A DNA stretch of 64,000 nucleotides from HK1 sp965221725 (lineage in GTDB: Bacteria > Pseudomonadota > Gammaproteobacteria > HK1), in the NCBI GenBank assembly GCA_965221725.1, contig OZ244909.1, positions 3,100,001 through 3,164,000 of the forward strand. The letters are read 5' to 3'. The position numbers were made by a program, and so were the translations under genes. Every line of letters begins with the position of its first letter. Positions within the stretch are counted from its first letter, which is position 1. Shown here piece after piece: positions 32,277-42,100 of this stretch. Under the pieces are notes generated by a model that was given only the letters and a program-made list of their open reading frames with translations, ran no database searches and was not told the origin of the DNA.

Positions 32277-35200
32277 GTGACGAAATTCGAGATCTTTCGT
32301 CGTCAGGCTTCCGTCGGAGCGCATGTGACCTTGCGCCTGACACGGGGAGGTGATGTCACCGGTCGCGTTACCGAGCTTGATGACACTTACATCCGCCTCG
32401 ATCGCGAGGAAGGCTCCGTCACCGTCCTGGAGGACCTTCTGGCGGCCTGGGAGGTGCATCGTGGAGACAACATTGATGATCCGATGGATCGAGCCGGGGC
32501 GGCGCACTTCCGCTCGGATGCCGATGCCTACGGCTCGCAAGCGCCGCCGGCGACACCGCTGGTCGTTGCCCCCTCTGAAACCGCCCCCGAGATCCTGCAG
32601 GAGATTGTGCGGGTAAAGGCCGAGCTTTCCGTGATGGTGGCCCGCGCGCGACCTATCCCGCCGGAGCCGGATTTCCGGTTTCCGGAGATGGAGTTTCCGG
32701 CGCACTTGGTGCAGGAAGTGCGCCGGGATTGGGATCGGGCACGGAATCAGTATGACTACGCCGAGAAGGTCAAGGAGACCAGCCGACTCGCCAGCATCGT
32801 GGCGCAGGTACTGATGCCTTTGGAAGCACGCCACCCGGACTCGGTAACGACTCGAGCCCTGCTCGGCACGGTGCTGCTGAAGCTCGATCGCCGGTCCGAA
32901 GCACTCGATCGCCTCTCGACGGCGGCCCTGAGGTCCGATGAGCCCGCGCACTGGCTCGCGCTCGCAGCCGCGGCCGGCGAGGACACCCCGGTCGAGTGCT
33001 ACGCGCTTCGCCGTCACTTCCTCCGGGCGCCGCCCGCGCCTGATTCAGAGCTGTGGCCCCGATACCTCGCGGTGGCGATGAAGCACCATGATCTGCGCCA
33101 GACCGCTCGCATCATCCGCCACTGGCATGGGCGGGCCGAAGACGATGCAGCGCTCCGTCGTGCGCTCTGCGAATCCGTGATCTACCTGCTGTCCCATCTG
33201 GAGGCCGAGGCGCTTGTGTTGAGGGCCACCGCTCTGATGCAAGCCTCGTCCGAGCTCCCGCCCGGCTGGGAGGATGCATTCGACGACAGCGCTTCCCCCT
33301 CGGTGGAGCTTGTTGCCGCAGAGCGGCGATTCGATCAGCCTCCCGCGCAGATTTCGGACAAGGGGGCGCCGGCCCATTCGCCCGCAGGAAGCCCCGACGT
33401 GCCCTCCGGCCGCATCGTGTCGTTCGGCAACCAGCGATTCGGGTTCATCAATACTCTCACAGGCGACTACTATTATTTTCGTATCGGCGACATCGAGGAC
33501 GGAGACTTGCGCGATGTGCTGCTCGATGGACGATGGAGAGCGCTCGGTCCCGTCGAGTTCGATCTTCTCCCACGGATTCGTGGCCACAAGTACGAGCGCG
33601 CAGTCAGGATACGCCTACTGTTGGACGGTGACACTCTCCTCCAGAGAGCAAGGCGGCTCCTCCGGGTCGGCCAACCTGCGCAAGCGATGCATGAAGTTCG
33701 CCGTGCCCTCGGCAACGACCCGACCGATGAAGCTGCCCTCCGGCTGGAACAGGAGGTCAAGGAGAACATCAAGAAGGGACTTCGCGAGGGAGCTGGGTTA
33801 CCCGAAGGAAGGGGACCATACGCACGTGCAAAACGCGCGCAACTCGCCGACCTGGATCTCGATGCGGCGGAGAAGCTCCTGAAACAGGCGATTCGCGAGC
33901 GAGACAAGCCCGAAAGCGCGGTCAAGGACCTGGCTTCCCTGCTCAACCAGCAAGGTCGTGTCTACGAAGCAATCGCCCTGTTGGAGGGCGAATCCAAACG
34001 GGCCAGGGACGCAAGCTCGTATGACAACATACTCGCAACTTTCTACGAACATACCAACCGCCACGACGATGCGGTTCGGATACTCGAACGGCTTTACCCC
34101 AAGACGCCTCGGGCGAAGCGGAACTCGGTACTGATACGGATAGCGTCCAGCCATCTCAAAATTCGAAAATACGACGCCGCCGAGAGTACACTCCGAAAAC
34201 TTCTCGACGACGATCCACACAACAGAACAGCACTACGCCTGATCGACGTTCTGGAGAATGCGCGGAACGCGGAGAGTCAAGACGCGGCCGATGAGGTCAT
34301 TGGCAATCTCGGACTGCTGACTGATGAGGGCGTAGTGCTCAGCGCGCTTGCTCGCACGGCGATCGAGCAATGTACCTATGAGGGCGTCGATCCGATACGA
34401 GTCAAGGAAGGTACCGCCGATGAGAAGGATGTCGGACGAGTCGTAGGCTTTGCCAAAGATTTGGGCAAGAGACGGCCACGCGATCGCGCCGCCTACTACC
34501 TTTCAGCCGCAACATTGCTCAATCGATTAAAGCACGAAGACGGCTCCAGACGTATATATGACTATCTGCGTACATATTTTACCTCGATGGCCGACGCTTC
34601 CTGGATGGATGGCAAATCCGTGGATGTGGTTCGCTCATACTACATCGAATCTCTTGCGTTGGTCGTCAATGTCGGACAGGAAGATTGGCGGAACTTAATT
34701 CGATATCTTGCAACCTTTTCTGCAGGAATGCAGCAAGATGCCGATGCGATACGCGCACTGGATAATCAATCATATTCCAAGTTCATAAAAAATCTCGATA
34801 AATCACTTGAGTCAATCACTTTACATCCCGAAAAACATTGGCTTGACGGCTTGGTAGCGGTCGGGTCCCAGAGCGCATTCGCTGAGAAGCAGCTTAGTGA
34901 CGCATTTCTGCGAAGCAAGCTGTTACGAGGCAGGATCGGACAATCTCTCGGCAAACCCAGCCATCAAGACATGGATCTTCGAAAGATATGGGGATCAAGA
35001 TGCAGGGAATACGCACGTGAGCACCGGAGTCGTCTCTATAGCTGCAAGGCCATGACGAGATACGCAGCCACCGTCGCATCGATGGAAGATCTTCGGATGG
35101 ACATTGACAAGGCGGCGGAGAAGACTGGTATCGCGCTTGACCAGCAGAGGTTGAACAAACTCCGAGACATCGTGGACTTCGCACTGACGTTCTGCAGGGC

Positions 35201-36923
35201 CACCGGATTCGAGGAGCGGGAACGCAACTATCGGCTGGTCACCGAACGGGCTGAAGACATCATCAAGGAGGTCCAAAACGCACCGACCCAGTACTCTCAC
35301 GAAGGGCTTCTGCCGGTCGCCGAGCATGTCAACACTTTGATCGAGCAAGAGTACGCGGAGATGAATCGGACCTCCGGCGCGGACTTGGACCTCGTTCTGA
35401 TGGTGGACAAGTACCTGCCAGGACCGCAGGGAGAGCTGAGGCTTCAGTTCGCGGTATCCAATCGCGCCGGATGCAGCCCGGCCAGCTCGGTTCGAATTCG
35501 TCTCGGCCCCGATGGCTCCGAGTATTTCCGCGCCGACCCGCAGGAGCTGGAGGTCACCTCCACACTCCGGGGTGGAGAGACCCATGAAGCCCAAATGGTG
35601 GTGTACCCGCAGGATGCCGCGGCAAAGGACCGGGCATTCCCTGTAACTGCAACGGCCCGATTCCGGAATCGTCTCGGCGAGGACAAGAGCACCACAGACC
35701 ATGCCTGGACCGTGGGGCTCTATCGTGACGAGGAGTTCCAGCCCCTGGAGAACCCGTATGCACCTTTTGCGGAGGGTGGGCCGGTCGACGATCCGGAGAT
35801 GTTCTTCGGACGGGACGATCTTCTGAGTCGACTCGAGACCTCGCTACGTTCCCGAACGGGACGAAAGTCGATCGTCATGTTCGGCCAGAAACGGGCCGGC
35901 AAGTCCTCCATCACCGAGCATCTCCGACGACGCTTGGCCGAGGGTGACGATGTCCTGCCGGTCAGCTTTAGCCTGCAGGAGATCGTGTCGGACCTCTCCG
36001 AAGCAGCTCTGCTGCATCGCATCGTTCATGGAATCTCGGAGGTCCTCGAAGATCTTCGATTGGACGGCAGGAGCGTGCCGGAACTCTCCCCTCCACGCAT
36101 CGACGAGATGCACTCGAACGCCACGCTGCGGTTTCATCAGATCATGTCCGGCCTTGTCAGGGAGATGCGCCGACGTTCGTCCGGTCTTCACATCGTCCTG
36201 CTGATCGACGAGTTCACCGAGGTCTTCAAGGCGATCCGGAGCGAGCGCGTACCGCGCGAGTTCATGAAGGCATGGAAGGCCATCATCGAGAAGGGATACT
36301 TCTCGTCGGTGCTGGTCGGACAGGACATCATGCCGGCGTTCAAGGCGGAGTTCCCCAACGAGTTCGGCGTCACGGAGGAATTCCGCGTGACCTATCTCGA
36401 CGAGGCGGCCGCGCGAGCCCTCGTGCGGGAGCCGATCGGCGAGGAACGGTTCGCCGGCGATGCGGTGCGGCGGCTGCTCGACCTGACCGCGAACAGCCCG
36501 TATTACACGATGATGTTTTGCGCCCGGCTCGTGGACTATATGAACGCGACACGATCGATGGTGGTCACGGCAGCGGACATTCTCACGGTGAAAAACCACA
36601 TGCTGCTGGGCGACGACCGCCGGCAGGACGACCGGAGACTGACGGTCGACAAGTTCGACAATCTGCTGGCGGCGGGTGACGGCAAGCAGGACTCCGGCAT
36701 CGACCCCGAAGACACCCAGGCCGTCTGCGCCGCGATTGCCCGCACCGGCGGGGAGGGATGGTGCGCTCGCGAGGCAATGGGCGACATGTTCGAGCTTCGC
36801 AAGCTGGACATGCTTCTGTCGGATCTCGAGAACCGGGACGTGGTCGAACGGAGGGGGACGGCGTACCGCCTGCGCGTGGGGCTGTTCCGGGACTGGCTGG
36901 CGCTTCGGGGCTCTGCAAGATGA
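32277..36923 (+). CDS. Giant TPR-STAND ATPase with RNA-binding-like N-terminal domains (putative defence sensor)
   Basis: 1,548 residues from GTG 32277 (AAAGG upstream); the frame is open further 5'. Parts in order: residues ~5-60 a small Sm/SH3-like barrel (GAHVTLRLTRGGDVTGRVTE); ~375-440 a cold-shock-like module (GRIVSFGNQRFGFINTLTG); ~450-680 TPR-type helices; a long helical middle; ~1035-1145 an Ig-like beta region; then a STAND/AAA NTPase starting at DPEMFFGRDDLL, with Walker A GQKRAGKSS (~1204) and Walker B IVLLIDEFTEVF (~1306), and a C-terminal winged-helix region. This order resembles NLR-like antiphage sensors. Codons around 34500-35000 are AT-richer than neighbours, suggesting transfer. 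The stop overlaps the next ATPase start (ATGA). Confidence 0.7.
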   Translation: MTKFEIFRRQASVGAHVTLRLTRGGDVTGRVTELDDTYIRLDREEGSVTVLEDLLAAWEVHRGDNIDDPMDRAGAAHFRSDADAYGSQAPPATPLVVAPSETAPEILQEIVRVKAELSVMVARARPIPPEPDFRFPEMEFPAHLVQEVRRDWDRARNQYDYAEKVKETSRLASIVAQVLMPLEARHPDSVTTRALLGTVLLKLDRRSEALDRLSTAALRSDEPAHWLALAAAAGEDTPVECYALRRHFLRAPPAPDSELWPRYLAVAMKHHDLRQTARIIRHWHGRAEDDAALRRALCESVIYLLSHLEAEALVLRATALMQASSELPPGWEDAFDDSASPSVELVAAERRFDQPPAQISDKGAPAHSPAGSPDVPSGRIVSFGNQRFGFINTLTGDYYYFRIGDIEDGDLRDVLLDGRWRALGPVEFDLLPRIRGHKYERAVRIRLLLDGDTLLQRARRLLRVGQPAQAMHEVRRALGNDPTDEAALRLEQEVKENIKKGLREGAGLPEGRGPYARAKRAQLADLDLDAAEKLLKQAIRERDKPESAVKDLASLLNQQGRVYEAIALLEGESKRARDASSYDNILATFYEHTNRHDDAVRILERLYPKTPRAKRNSVLIRIASSHLKIRKYDAAESTLRKLLDDDPHNRTALRLIDVLENARNAESQDAADEVIGNLGLLTDEGVVLSALARTAIEQCTYEGVDPIRVKEGTADEKDVGRVVGFAKDLGKRRPRDRAAYYLSAATLLNRLKHEDGSRRIYDYLRTYFTSMADASWMDGKSVDVVRSYYIESLALVVNVGQEDWRNLIRYLATFSAGMQQDADAIRALDNQSYSKFIKNLDKSLESITLHPEKHWLDGLVAVGSQSAFAEKQLSDAFLRSKLLRGRIGQSLGKPSHQDMDLRKIWGSRCREYAREHRSRLYSCKAMTRYAATVASMEDLRMDIDKAAEKTGIALDQQRLNKLRDIVDFALTFCRATGFEERERNYRLVTERAEDIIKEVQNAPTQYSHEGLLPVAEHVNTLIEQEYAEMNRTSGADLDLVLMVDKYLPGPQGELRLQFAVSNRAGCSPASSVRIRLGPDGSEYFRADPQELEVTSTLRGGETHEAQMVVYPQDAAAKDRAFPVTATARFRNRLGEDKSTTDHAWTVGLYRDEEFQPLENPYAPFAEGGPVDDPEMFFGRDDLLSRLETSLRSRTGRKSIVMFGQKRAGKSSITEHLRRRLAEGDDVLPVSFSLQEIVSDLSEAALLHRIVHGISEVLEDLRLDGRSVPELSPPRIDEMHSNATLRFHQIMSGLVREMRRRSSGLHIVLLIDEFTEVFKAIRSERVPREFMKAWKAIIEKGYFSSVLVGQDIMPAFKAEFPNEFGVTEEFRVTYLDEAAARALVREPIGEERFAGDAVRRLLDLTANSPYYTMMFCARLVDYMNATRSMVVTAADILTVKNHMLLGDDRRQDDRRLTVDKFDNLLAAGDGKQDSGIDPEDTQAVCAAIARTGGEGWCAREAMGDMFELRKLDMLLSDLENRDVVERRGTAYRLRVGLFRDWLALRGSAR

Positions 36924-38446
36924 AGGAGAATCCCTACGCGGATTTCGGAACGATCATTACCGAAGAGCGCTTCGTGGGCCGCGAGGGTGAGCTGAGGACC
37001 ATCGCAAGCCGGATCTTCGGGGAGCGCAACTTCGGCTCCATCGCGGTGGTCGGCCTCCCCCGCATCGGCAAGACGAGCCTGGTCTCCGAAGCGATACGGC
37101 GAGCCGAAGCACGTCCCATCGGGTGCCGCCTGGTTGTGGTCCGCTCGAACGTGGGCGAGCCCGGCTCGGTGGGAGAGCTGTTCAGGACCCTGATCGAGGA
37201 ACTGGCCGAAGACATTCGTTGTCGCGGTCTCGAAAACGAGTTCCTGAACGGGCAGATGACCGACGCCCTTGCATCTCCGGCGATCGACTTCATCCGGGTC
37301 CGGGCAGTGTTTCGGGCACTGCGCCGGGCGGACATCCGTCCGGTGTGGGTACTGGACGAATTCGATGCAGGCCGCCGGTTGTTCGAGGACACGCCGCAGT
37401 TCTTTCACTGGTTGCGCGAGCTGTGTTCCAACCCGCAGTTCAAGGCAGCGGTGGTGATCGTCGCGAAACGCCGCCTCAAGGACGTCGCACGGCTCGCCGG
37501 CCGCGACTCCGATTACTGGGCGAACGTACTGATGACACTCGCGCTGAAGCCGCTGTCGGATGCCGAGATCGAGGATTTCTTCTCGCGGTTGGATGCCAAC
37601 GGAGTGTATCTGGGTGAGGCGGAGCGGGCGGAGGTGCTCGCCGGGTGCGGAGGTCATCCCTATCTGCTCGACGCCTTCGGCTACCACGCCTGGGAACACG
37701 CGGAGCGGGGAGAGGAAGTGAGCGTCGGATGGGTGGAGAAGGAGTGCGCGACGCTGGCTCGGGAGTACTTCGAGCAGGTCTCGACCGTGCTTTCCGAGAC
37801 CGTAGTATCCGATGGCACGATGCTGTCGAAAGCCGTCCAAGTGCTCGTCGGGCCTCAATGGGACGTTGTCGCGCAGGATGTGGACGCCCTTCGCGAGCTC
37901 GGCGTCTTGCTTGGCGACGAGGCGAACGGACTCCACGGATTCTCCCGGAGCTTCGAAGACCATCTGCGTGTCGTCGGGCGGGGCCTCGACCTCTGGTCGC
38001 TGTGGCGCGAGACAGAGCAGGCGTTGCGCGGGTATCTCGAACGCGGTTTGAAGGATAGATTCGGACTGGATTGGCCCGAAGATTTGGGCAAGGCCAGACC
38101 CAAGTTTCAGGAGAGGATCGTGCATTGGCGAAAAGAACGGGAGAAGGAGAGAAGAAGATTCGGCGATCGTGCCGAGTCGTCTCTTCTTGCCTACACGTAC
38201 CCCATGCAGTTGTACGAGCTGATGACGGTCGACTGGCCGAGACTTGGTCAACCTCTGCTTGGAGCTGACAGAGCCGGCTGGGACAAGAAGTTCGGCGTGC
38301 TCGCGAAGGTGAGAACTCCGGTAGCACACAGCCGGGAAGGTGTGGTCGGCGACGGAGAACGCACTCAGGCAATGGGAATCTGCCAGGAGATCCTCGATCG
38401 TTACCGAGAACTCGCCCGCGAACGACAGGAGGAACCGCTGGAATGA
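36920..38446 (+). CDS. STAND ATPase with C-terminal HEPN-like domain (putative effector)
   Basis: 508 residues from ATG 36920, overlapping the upstream ATPase by 4 bp. Residues 1-330 are a STAND-type NTPase: NPYADFGTIITEERFVGREGEL, Walker A VVGLPRIGKTSLV, Walker B RPVWVLDEFDAG, and GCGGHPYLLDAFGYHAW. After a charged linker (~400-425, RKEREKERRRF) the last ~85 residues form a helical domain with R463-TPVA-H468, fitting the Rx4-6H motif of HEPN ribonucleases of the Swt1 kind. HEPN domains often act as RNases in abortive-infection systems. The upstream TPR protein would be the sensor or partner. Its own stop overlaps the amidinotransferase start. Confidence 0.7.
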   Translation: MKENPYADFGTIITEERFVGREGELRTIASRIFGERNFGSIAVVGLPRIGKTSLVSEAIRRAEARPIGCRLVVVRSNVGEPGSVGELFRTLIEELAEDIRCRGLENEFLNGQMTDALASPAIDFIRVRAVFRALRRADIRPVWVLDEFDAGRRLFEDTPQFFHWLRELCSNPQFKAAVVIVAKRRLKDVARLAGRDSDYWANVLMTLALKPLSDAEIEDFFSRLDANGVYLGEAERAEVLAGCGGHPYLLDAFGYHAWEHAERGEEVSVGWVEKECATLAREYFEQVSTVLSETVVSDGTMLSKAVQVLVGPQWDVVAQDVDALRELGVLLGDEANGLHGFSRSFEDHLRVVGRGLDLWSLWRETEQALRGYLERGLKDRFGLDWPEDLGKARPKFQERIVHWRKEREKERRRFGDRAESSLLAYTYPMQLYELMTVDWPRLGQPLLGADRAGWDKKFGVLAKVRTPVAHSREGVVGDGERTQAMGICQEILDRYRELARERQEEPLE

Positions 38447-39576
38447 GCAAGACCGTCGTCAGCTCGTGGAACGATTTCGATCCGCTGGAGCACGCGATCG
38501 TGGGGCGGGCCGATTTCACCTGCATCCCGCCGACCGAGCCTGCCACGGAGGCCAAGATCCCCGAGGACAGCGACATGCGGGGCATGTGGGGGCCGCGGCC
38601 GCCGGCGACGGTGGAGAAGGCGAACGCCCAGCTCGATCACCTCGCGGCGCGGCTGGAAGGGCGCGGGATCCGCGTCGACCGCCCGACCCCCATCCGGTGG
38701 AACCAGGCGGTGGTGACGCCGGACTTCATGACCGGGTCTTCGTTCGGCTGCATGCCGCCGCGCGACGTGCTGCTCACCGTCGGCAAGGAGATCCTCTCCG
38801 CTCCGATGTCGTTCCGGTGCCGCTACTGGGAGTACCTCGCCTATCACCCGCTGATGCAGCGCTACTTCGACGAGGATCCGGAGTTCCGCTGGGAGCAGGC
38901 CCCGCGCCCCCGGCTCACCGATGCCTCCTACCAGTCCGGCTACTTCGACGAGATCACCATCGAGGAACGCCTCGCCCGCACCGCCGCGCTGGACTTCGTC
39001 ACCACCGAGCACGAGCCGCTGTTCGACGCCGCCGACATCCTGCGCATCGGCCGGGATCTGTTCTGCCAGCACGGACTGACCACGAACCGGCGCGGCATGG
39101 AGTGGCTGCAGCGCCACTTCCCGGACCATCGCGTGCACGCGGTGAACTTCCCCGGCGACCCCTACCCGATCCACATCGACGCGACGTTCGTGCCGTTGCG
39201 GCCCGGGCTCGTCATCAACAACCCCAAGCGGCGTCTGCCCGATGCCCAGCGTGCGATCTTCGAGGCCAACGACTGGGAGATCGTCGACGCCGCTCCGCCC
39301 GCCCACAACCGCCCGCCGCCGCTGTGCTATTCCAGCGTGTGGCTGTCGATGAACGTGCTGGTGCTCGACCCGAAAACGGTGGTGGTGGAGGCGAGCGAGG
39401 TCTACCAGCAGGAGCAGCTCGACGGCCTCGGCTTCGAAGTCATCCCGGTTCCGTTCCGCGACGCCTACCCCTTCGGGGGCGGGCTGCACTGCGCCACCGG
39501 CGATGTCCGGCGTCGTGGCGACTGCGAGGACTACTTCCCGAAGCAGGTTCCGGGGACGCGGATCCGGCCGATCTGA
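38443..39576 (+). CDS. Amidinotransferase (glycine amidinotransferase-like)
   Basis: 377 residues from ATG 38443, which overlaps the upstream stop (ATGA). The catalytic triad of the L-arginine:glycine amidinotransferase family is recognisable: Asp198 (EPLFDAADILRIG), His244 (PYPIHIDATFVPL) and Cys350 (FGGGLHCATGDVRRRG). These enzymes move the amidino group of arginine to an amine acceptor, for example giving guanidinoacetate and ornithine; bacterial members also serve in secondary metabolism. The acceptor cannot be inferred. Its tight coupling to a STAND-HEPN gene is unexpected and may just reflect insertion of the defence pair ahead of a resident gene. Confidence 0.85.
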   Translation: MSKTVVSSWNDFDPLEHAIVGRADFTCIPPTEPATEAKIPEDSDMRGMWGPRPPATVEKANAQLDHLAARLEGRGIRVDRPTPIRWNQAVVTPDFMTGSSFGCMPPRDVLLTVGKEILSAPMSFRCRYWEYLAYHPLMQRYFDEDPEFRWEQAPRPRLTDASYQSGYFDEITIEERLARTAALDFVTTEHEPLFDAADILRIGRDLFCQHGLTTNRRGMEWLQRHFPDHRVHAVNFPGDPYPIHIDATFVPLRPGLVINNPKRRLPDAQRAIFEANDWEIVDAAPPAHNRPPPLCYSSVWLSMNVLVLDPKTVVVEASEVYQQEQLDGLGFEVIPVPFRDAYPFGGGLHCATGDVRRRGDCEDYFPKQVPGTRIRPI

Positions 39577-39961
39577 GCCGGCTTTTCGCCCCTCCGAATC
39601 GGTCGCCATCCCGCCGGCGAATGGGTGCGTTCAAGTTCCGCATCAGCCGCGAGTGCGGTCGCGACCAGGGCGAATGACCGGGCCGTACCGAGGCCATCGT
39701 GGCTGAAGTGAGCCGGACGTTGCGCGCGGCGAGGCCGATCTGCTGGTCGACGCCAACAGCGGCTTCTCGCCCGCCCGATGGCGTGAAATGATGGCCCGAA
39801 TGGCTCACTATCGGACCGCACGCTGTTCCAGCTCCGGATCGGCCCGGAAAATTCACCGATTTGCGAAGCGAGGGCGCGGAGAAATCAGTCAGATCCGCGC
39901 TCGCGGTCGTGAACCGGTGACATTTCCGGATTGGTCCCAACTCCGCAAGGAATTCCCCACG
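39577..39961. other. Intergenic, with possible enolase-superfamily scrap
   Basis: No intact gene is supported. At about 39731-39781 (+) the frame reads EADLLVDANSGFSPARW, which resembles the metal-binding strand of mandelate racemase/muconate-lactonising enzymes, but the rest is missing. It may be a small relic of a deleted gene. Confidence 0.3.
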
Positions 39962-42061
39962 ATGGCCGCACCGCCCGAAATTCGACCGCCCGAGATCCGA
40001 TACAGCGCCTGTCCTCACGACTGTCCCTCCACCTGTGCTCTGGAGGTCGAGCGCCTTGGCGAGCACCTCATCGGCAAGGTGCGCGGGGCGCGCGAGAACA
40101 CCTATACCGCCGGCGTCATCTGCAGCAAGGTCGCGCGCTACGCGGAGCGCATCCATCACCCCGACCGCCTGACCACGCCGCTGCGCCGCGTCGGGGAGAA
40201 GGGGGCGCGCGAGAGCTTCGTGCCGGTGTCGTGGGACGATGCGCTCGACATCACGGCCGAGTCGCTGCTGAAAGCCGAACAGCGCCACGGCTCCGAGACC
40301 GTGTGGCCCTATTACTACGCGGGCACCATGGGTTTCGTGATGCGCGACGGCATCAACCGCCTGCGCCACGTCAAACGCTATTCGGGTCAGTACTCCACCA
40401 TCTGCGTCACCCTCGCCTGGAACGGGTTCATCGCGGGGACGGGGCGCCTCGCGGGCGCCGACCCGCGCGAGATGGCGAAGTCCGACCTCGTGGTCATCTG
40501 GGGCACCAACGCGGCGGCGACGCAGATCAACGTGATGACCCACGCGCTCGAGGCCCGGCGCCGGCGCGCGGCCCCCATCGTGGTCGTCGATACCTACCGC
40601 AACGCCACCGCGAAGCAGGCGGATCTCTTCGTCTGCGTGCGTCCCGGCACCGACGGGGCGCTCGCCTGCGCGGTGATGCACATCCTCTTCCGCGACGGCC
40701 ACGCGAACCGCGACTACCTCGCACGCTACACCGACTGCCCGGAGGCGCTGGAGCGGCACCTCGCGGACCGGACCCCGCCGTGGGCGGAGCGCATCACCGG
40801 GGTGCCGGCGGACACCATCGAGCGCCTGGCGGGGATGATCGGGACCACCCCGCGCACCTATCTCCGCCTCGGCTACGGCTTCTGCCGACAGCGCAACGGG
40901 GTGGTGAACATGCACGCGGCGCTCTCCATCGCCGCGGTGACCGGCGCGTGGCAGCACGAGGGCGGGGGCGCATTCCACAACAACGGCGACATCTACCACT
41001 GGGACAAGTCGATGCTGGAGGGGCAAGACGCCATCGACCCGTCGATCCGGCTCCTCGACCAGTCCCGCATCGGGGCGGTGCTGGACGGCGACCGGCGCGA
41101 CCTCGGCGACGGCCCCCCGGTGACCGCGCTGTTCATCCAGAACACGAACCCTATGATGGTCGCCCCGGAGCTGGCGCGGGTGCATCGCGGATTCGCCCGC
41201 GCCGACCTCTTCACCTGCGTGCACGAGCAGTTCATGACCGAGACCGCGGCGATGGCGGACATCGTGCTGCCGGCCACGATGTTCCTGGAGCACGACGACG
41301 TGTACCAGTCCGGCGGCCAGCAGCACATCCTCCTCGGCCCGAAGATCGTGGAGCCGCCGGGCGAGTGCCGCTCGAACCACGCGGTGGTGTGCGCGCTTGC
41401 GCAGCGGCTCGGGGCCGAACACCCGGGGTTCGGGATGACCCCGCGCGAGCTGATCGACCACACCCTGCGCGCGTCGGGGTGGGAGGGTATCGACCGGCTG
41501 GAACAGGAACGATGGTTCGACTGCCAGCCGGACTTCGACGATGCGCACTACATCGGCGGCTTCGCCCACCCCGACGGTCGGTTCCGGTTCGCGCCGGACT
41601 GGGCGGCGCTCGCCCCGCGCGGCTTCGTGGATGACGCGCTGCTCGCTTCGATGCCTCGGCTCCCCGACCACTGGGCGGTCATCGAGGAGGCGACCGAGGA
41701 GATGCCGTATCGCCTGGTCACCGCCCCGGCCCGCCACTATCTCAATTCGTCGTTCACCGAGGCCCCGACCTCCGTGCGCCGCGAGCACCGCCCGAGCGTG
41801 ATGCTCCACCCCGAGGACGCGATGGCGCTCGGGGTGCGCGACGGCGACCGCGTGCGCCTCGGCAACACCCGCGGCGACCTCGTCATTCACGCGGAGCTGT
41901 TCGCCGGGGTGCAGCGCGGGGTGGTGATCGTCGAGAGCATCTGGCCCAACCACGCCTTCGAGGAAGGCAAGGGCATCAACGTGCTGACCGGCGCGGACGC
42001 GGTGGCCCCGGCGGGCGGATGCGCATTCCACGACAACCGGGTGTGGATCCGGGCGGCATAG
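39962..42061 (+). CDS. Molybdopterin-dependent oxidoreductase (bis-MGD, [4Fe-4S])
   Basis: 699 residues from ATG 39962, with AAGGA upstream. Cysteines 17, 21, 25 and 54 (CPHDCPSTC...VICSK) form the Fe-S motif of the DMSO-reductase superfamily. Further signatures are WDDALDITAESLL, SDLVVIWGTNAAATQ, a TNPMMVAPE segment, and the C-terminal molybdopterin-dinucleotide domain (RLVTAPARHYLNSSF, GVRDGDRVRLGNTRGDL). No twin-arginine signal is present, so it is probably cytoplasmic. The substrate is not clear; sequences of this kind are often annotated only as molybdopterin oxidoreductases. A permease follows 39 bp downstream. Confidence 0.85.
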   Translation: MAAPPEIRPPEIRYSACPHDCPSTCALEVERLGEHLIGKVRGARENTYTAGVICSKVARYAERIHHPDRLTTPLRRVGEKGARESFVPVSWDDALDITAESLLKAEQRHGSETVWPYYYAGTMGFVMRDGINRLRHVKRYSGQYSTICVTLAWNGFIAGTGRLAGADPREMAKSDLVVIWGTNAAATQINVMTHALEARRRRAAPIVVVDTYRNATAKQADLFVCVRPGTDGALACAVMHILFRDGHANRDYLARYTDCPEALERHLADRTPPWAERITGVPADTIERLAGMIGTTPRTYLRLGYGFCRQRNGVVNMHAALSIAAVTGAWQHEGGGAFHNNGDIYHWDKSMLEGQDAIDPSIRLLDQSRIGAVLDGDRRDLGDGPPVTALFIQNTNPMMVAPELARVHRGFARADLFTCVHEQFMTETAAMADIVLPATMFLEHDDVYQSGGQQHILLGPKIVEPPGECRSNHAVVCALAQRLGAEHPGFGMTPRELIDHTLRASGWEGIDRLEQERWFDCQPDFDDAHYIGGFAHPDGRFRFAPDWAALAPRGFVDDALLASMPRLPDHWAVIEEATEEMPYRLVTAPARHYLNSSFTEAPTSVRREHRPSVMLHPEDAMALGVRDGDRVRLGNTRGDLVIHAELFAGVQRGVVIVESIWPNHAFEEGKGINVLTGADAVAPAGGCAFHDNRVWIRAA

Positions 42062-42100
42062 GCGAGGGAGGCCCGCCGGTTCCTGCGCGAGGATGGTGCC

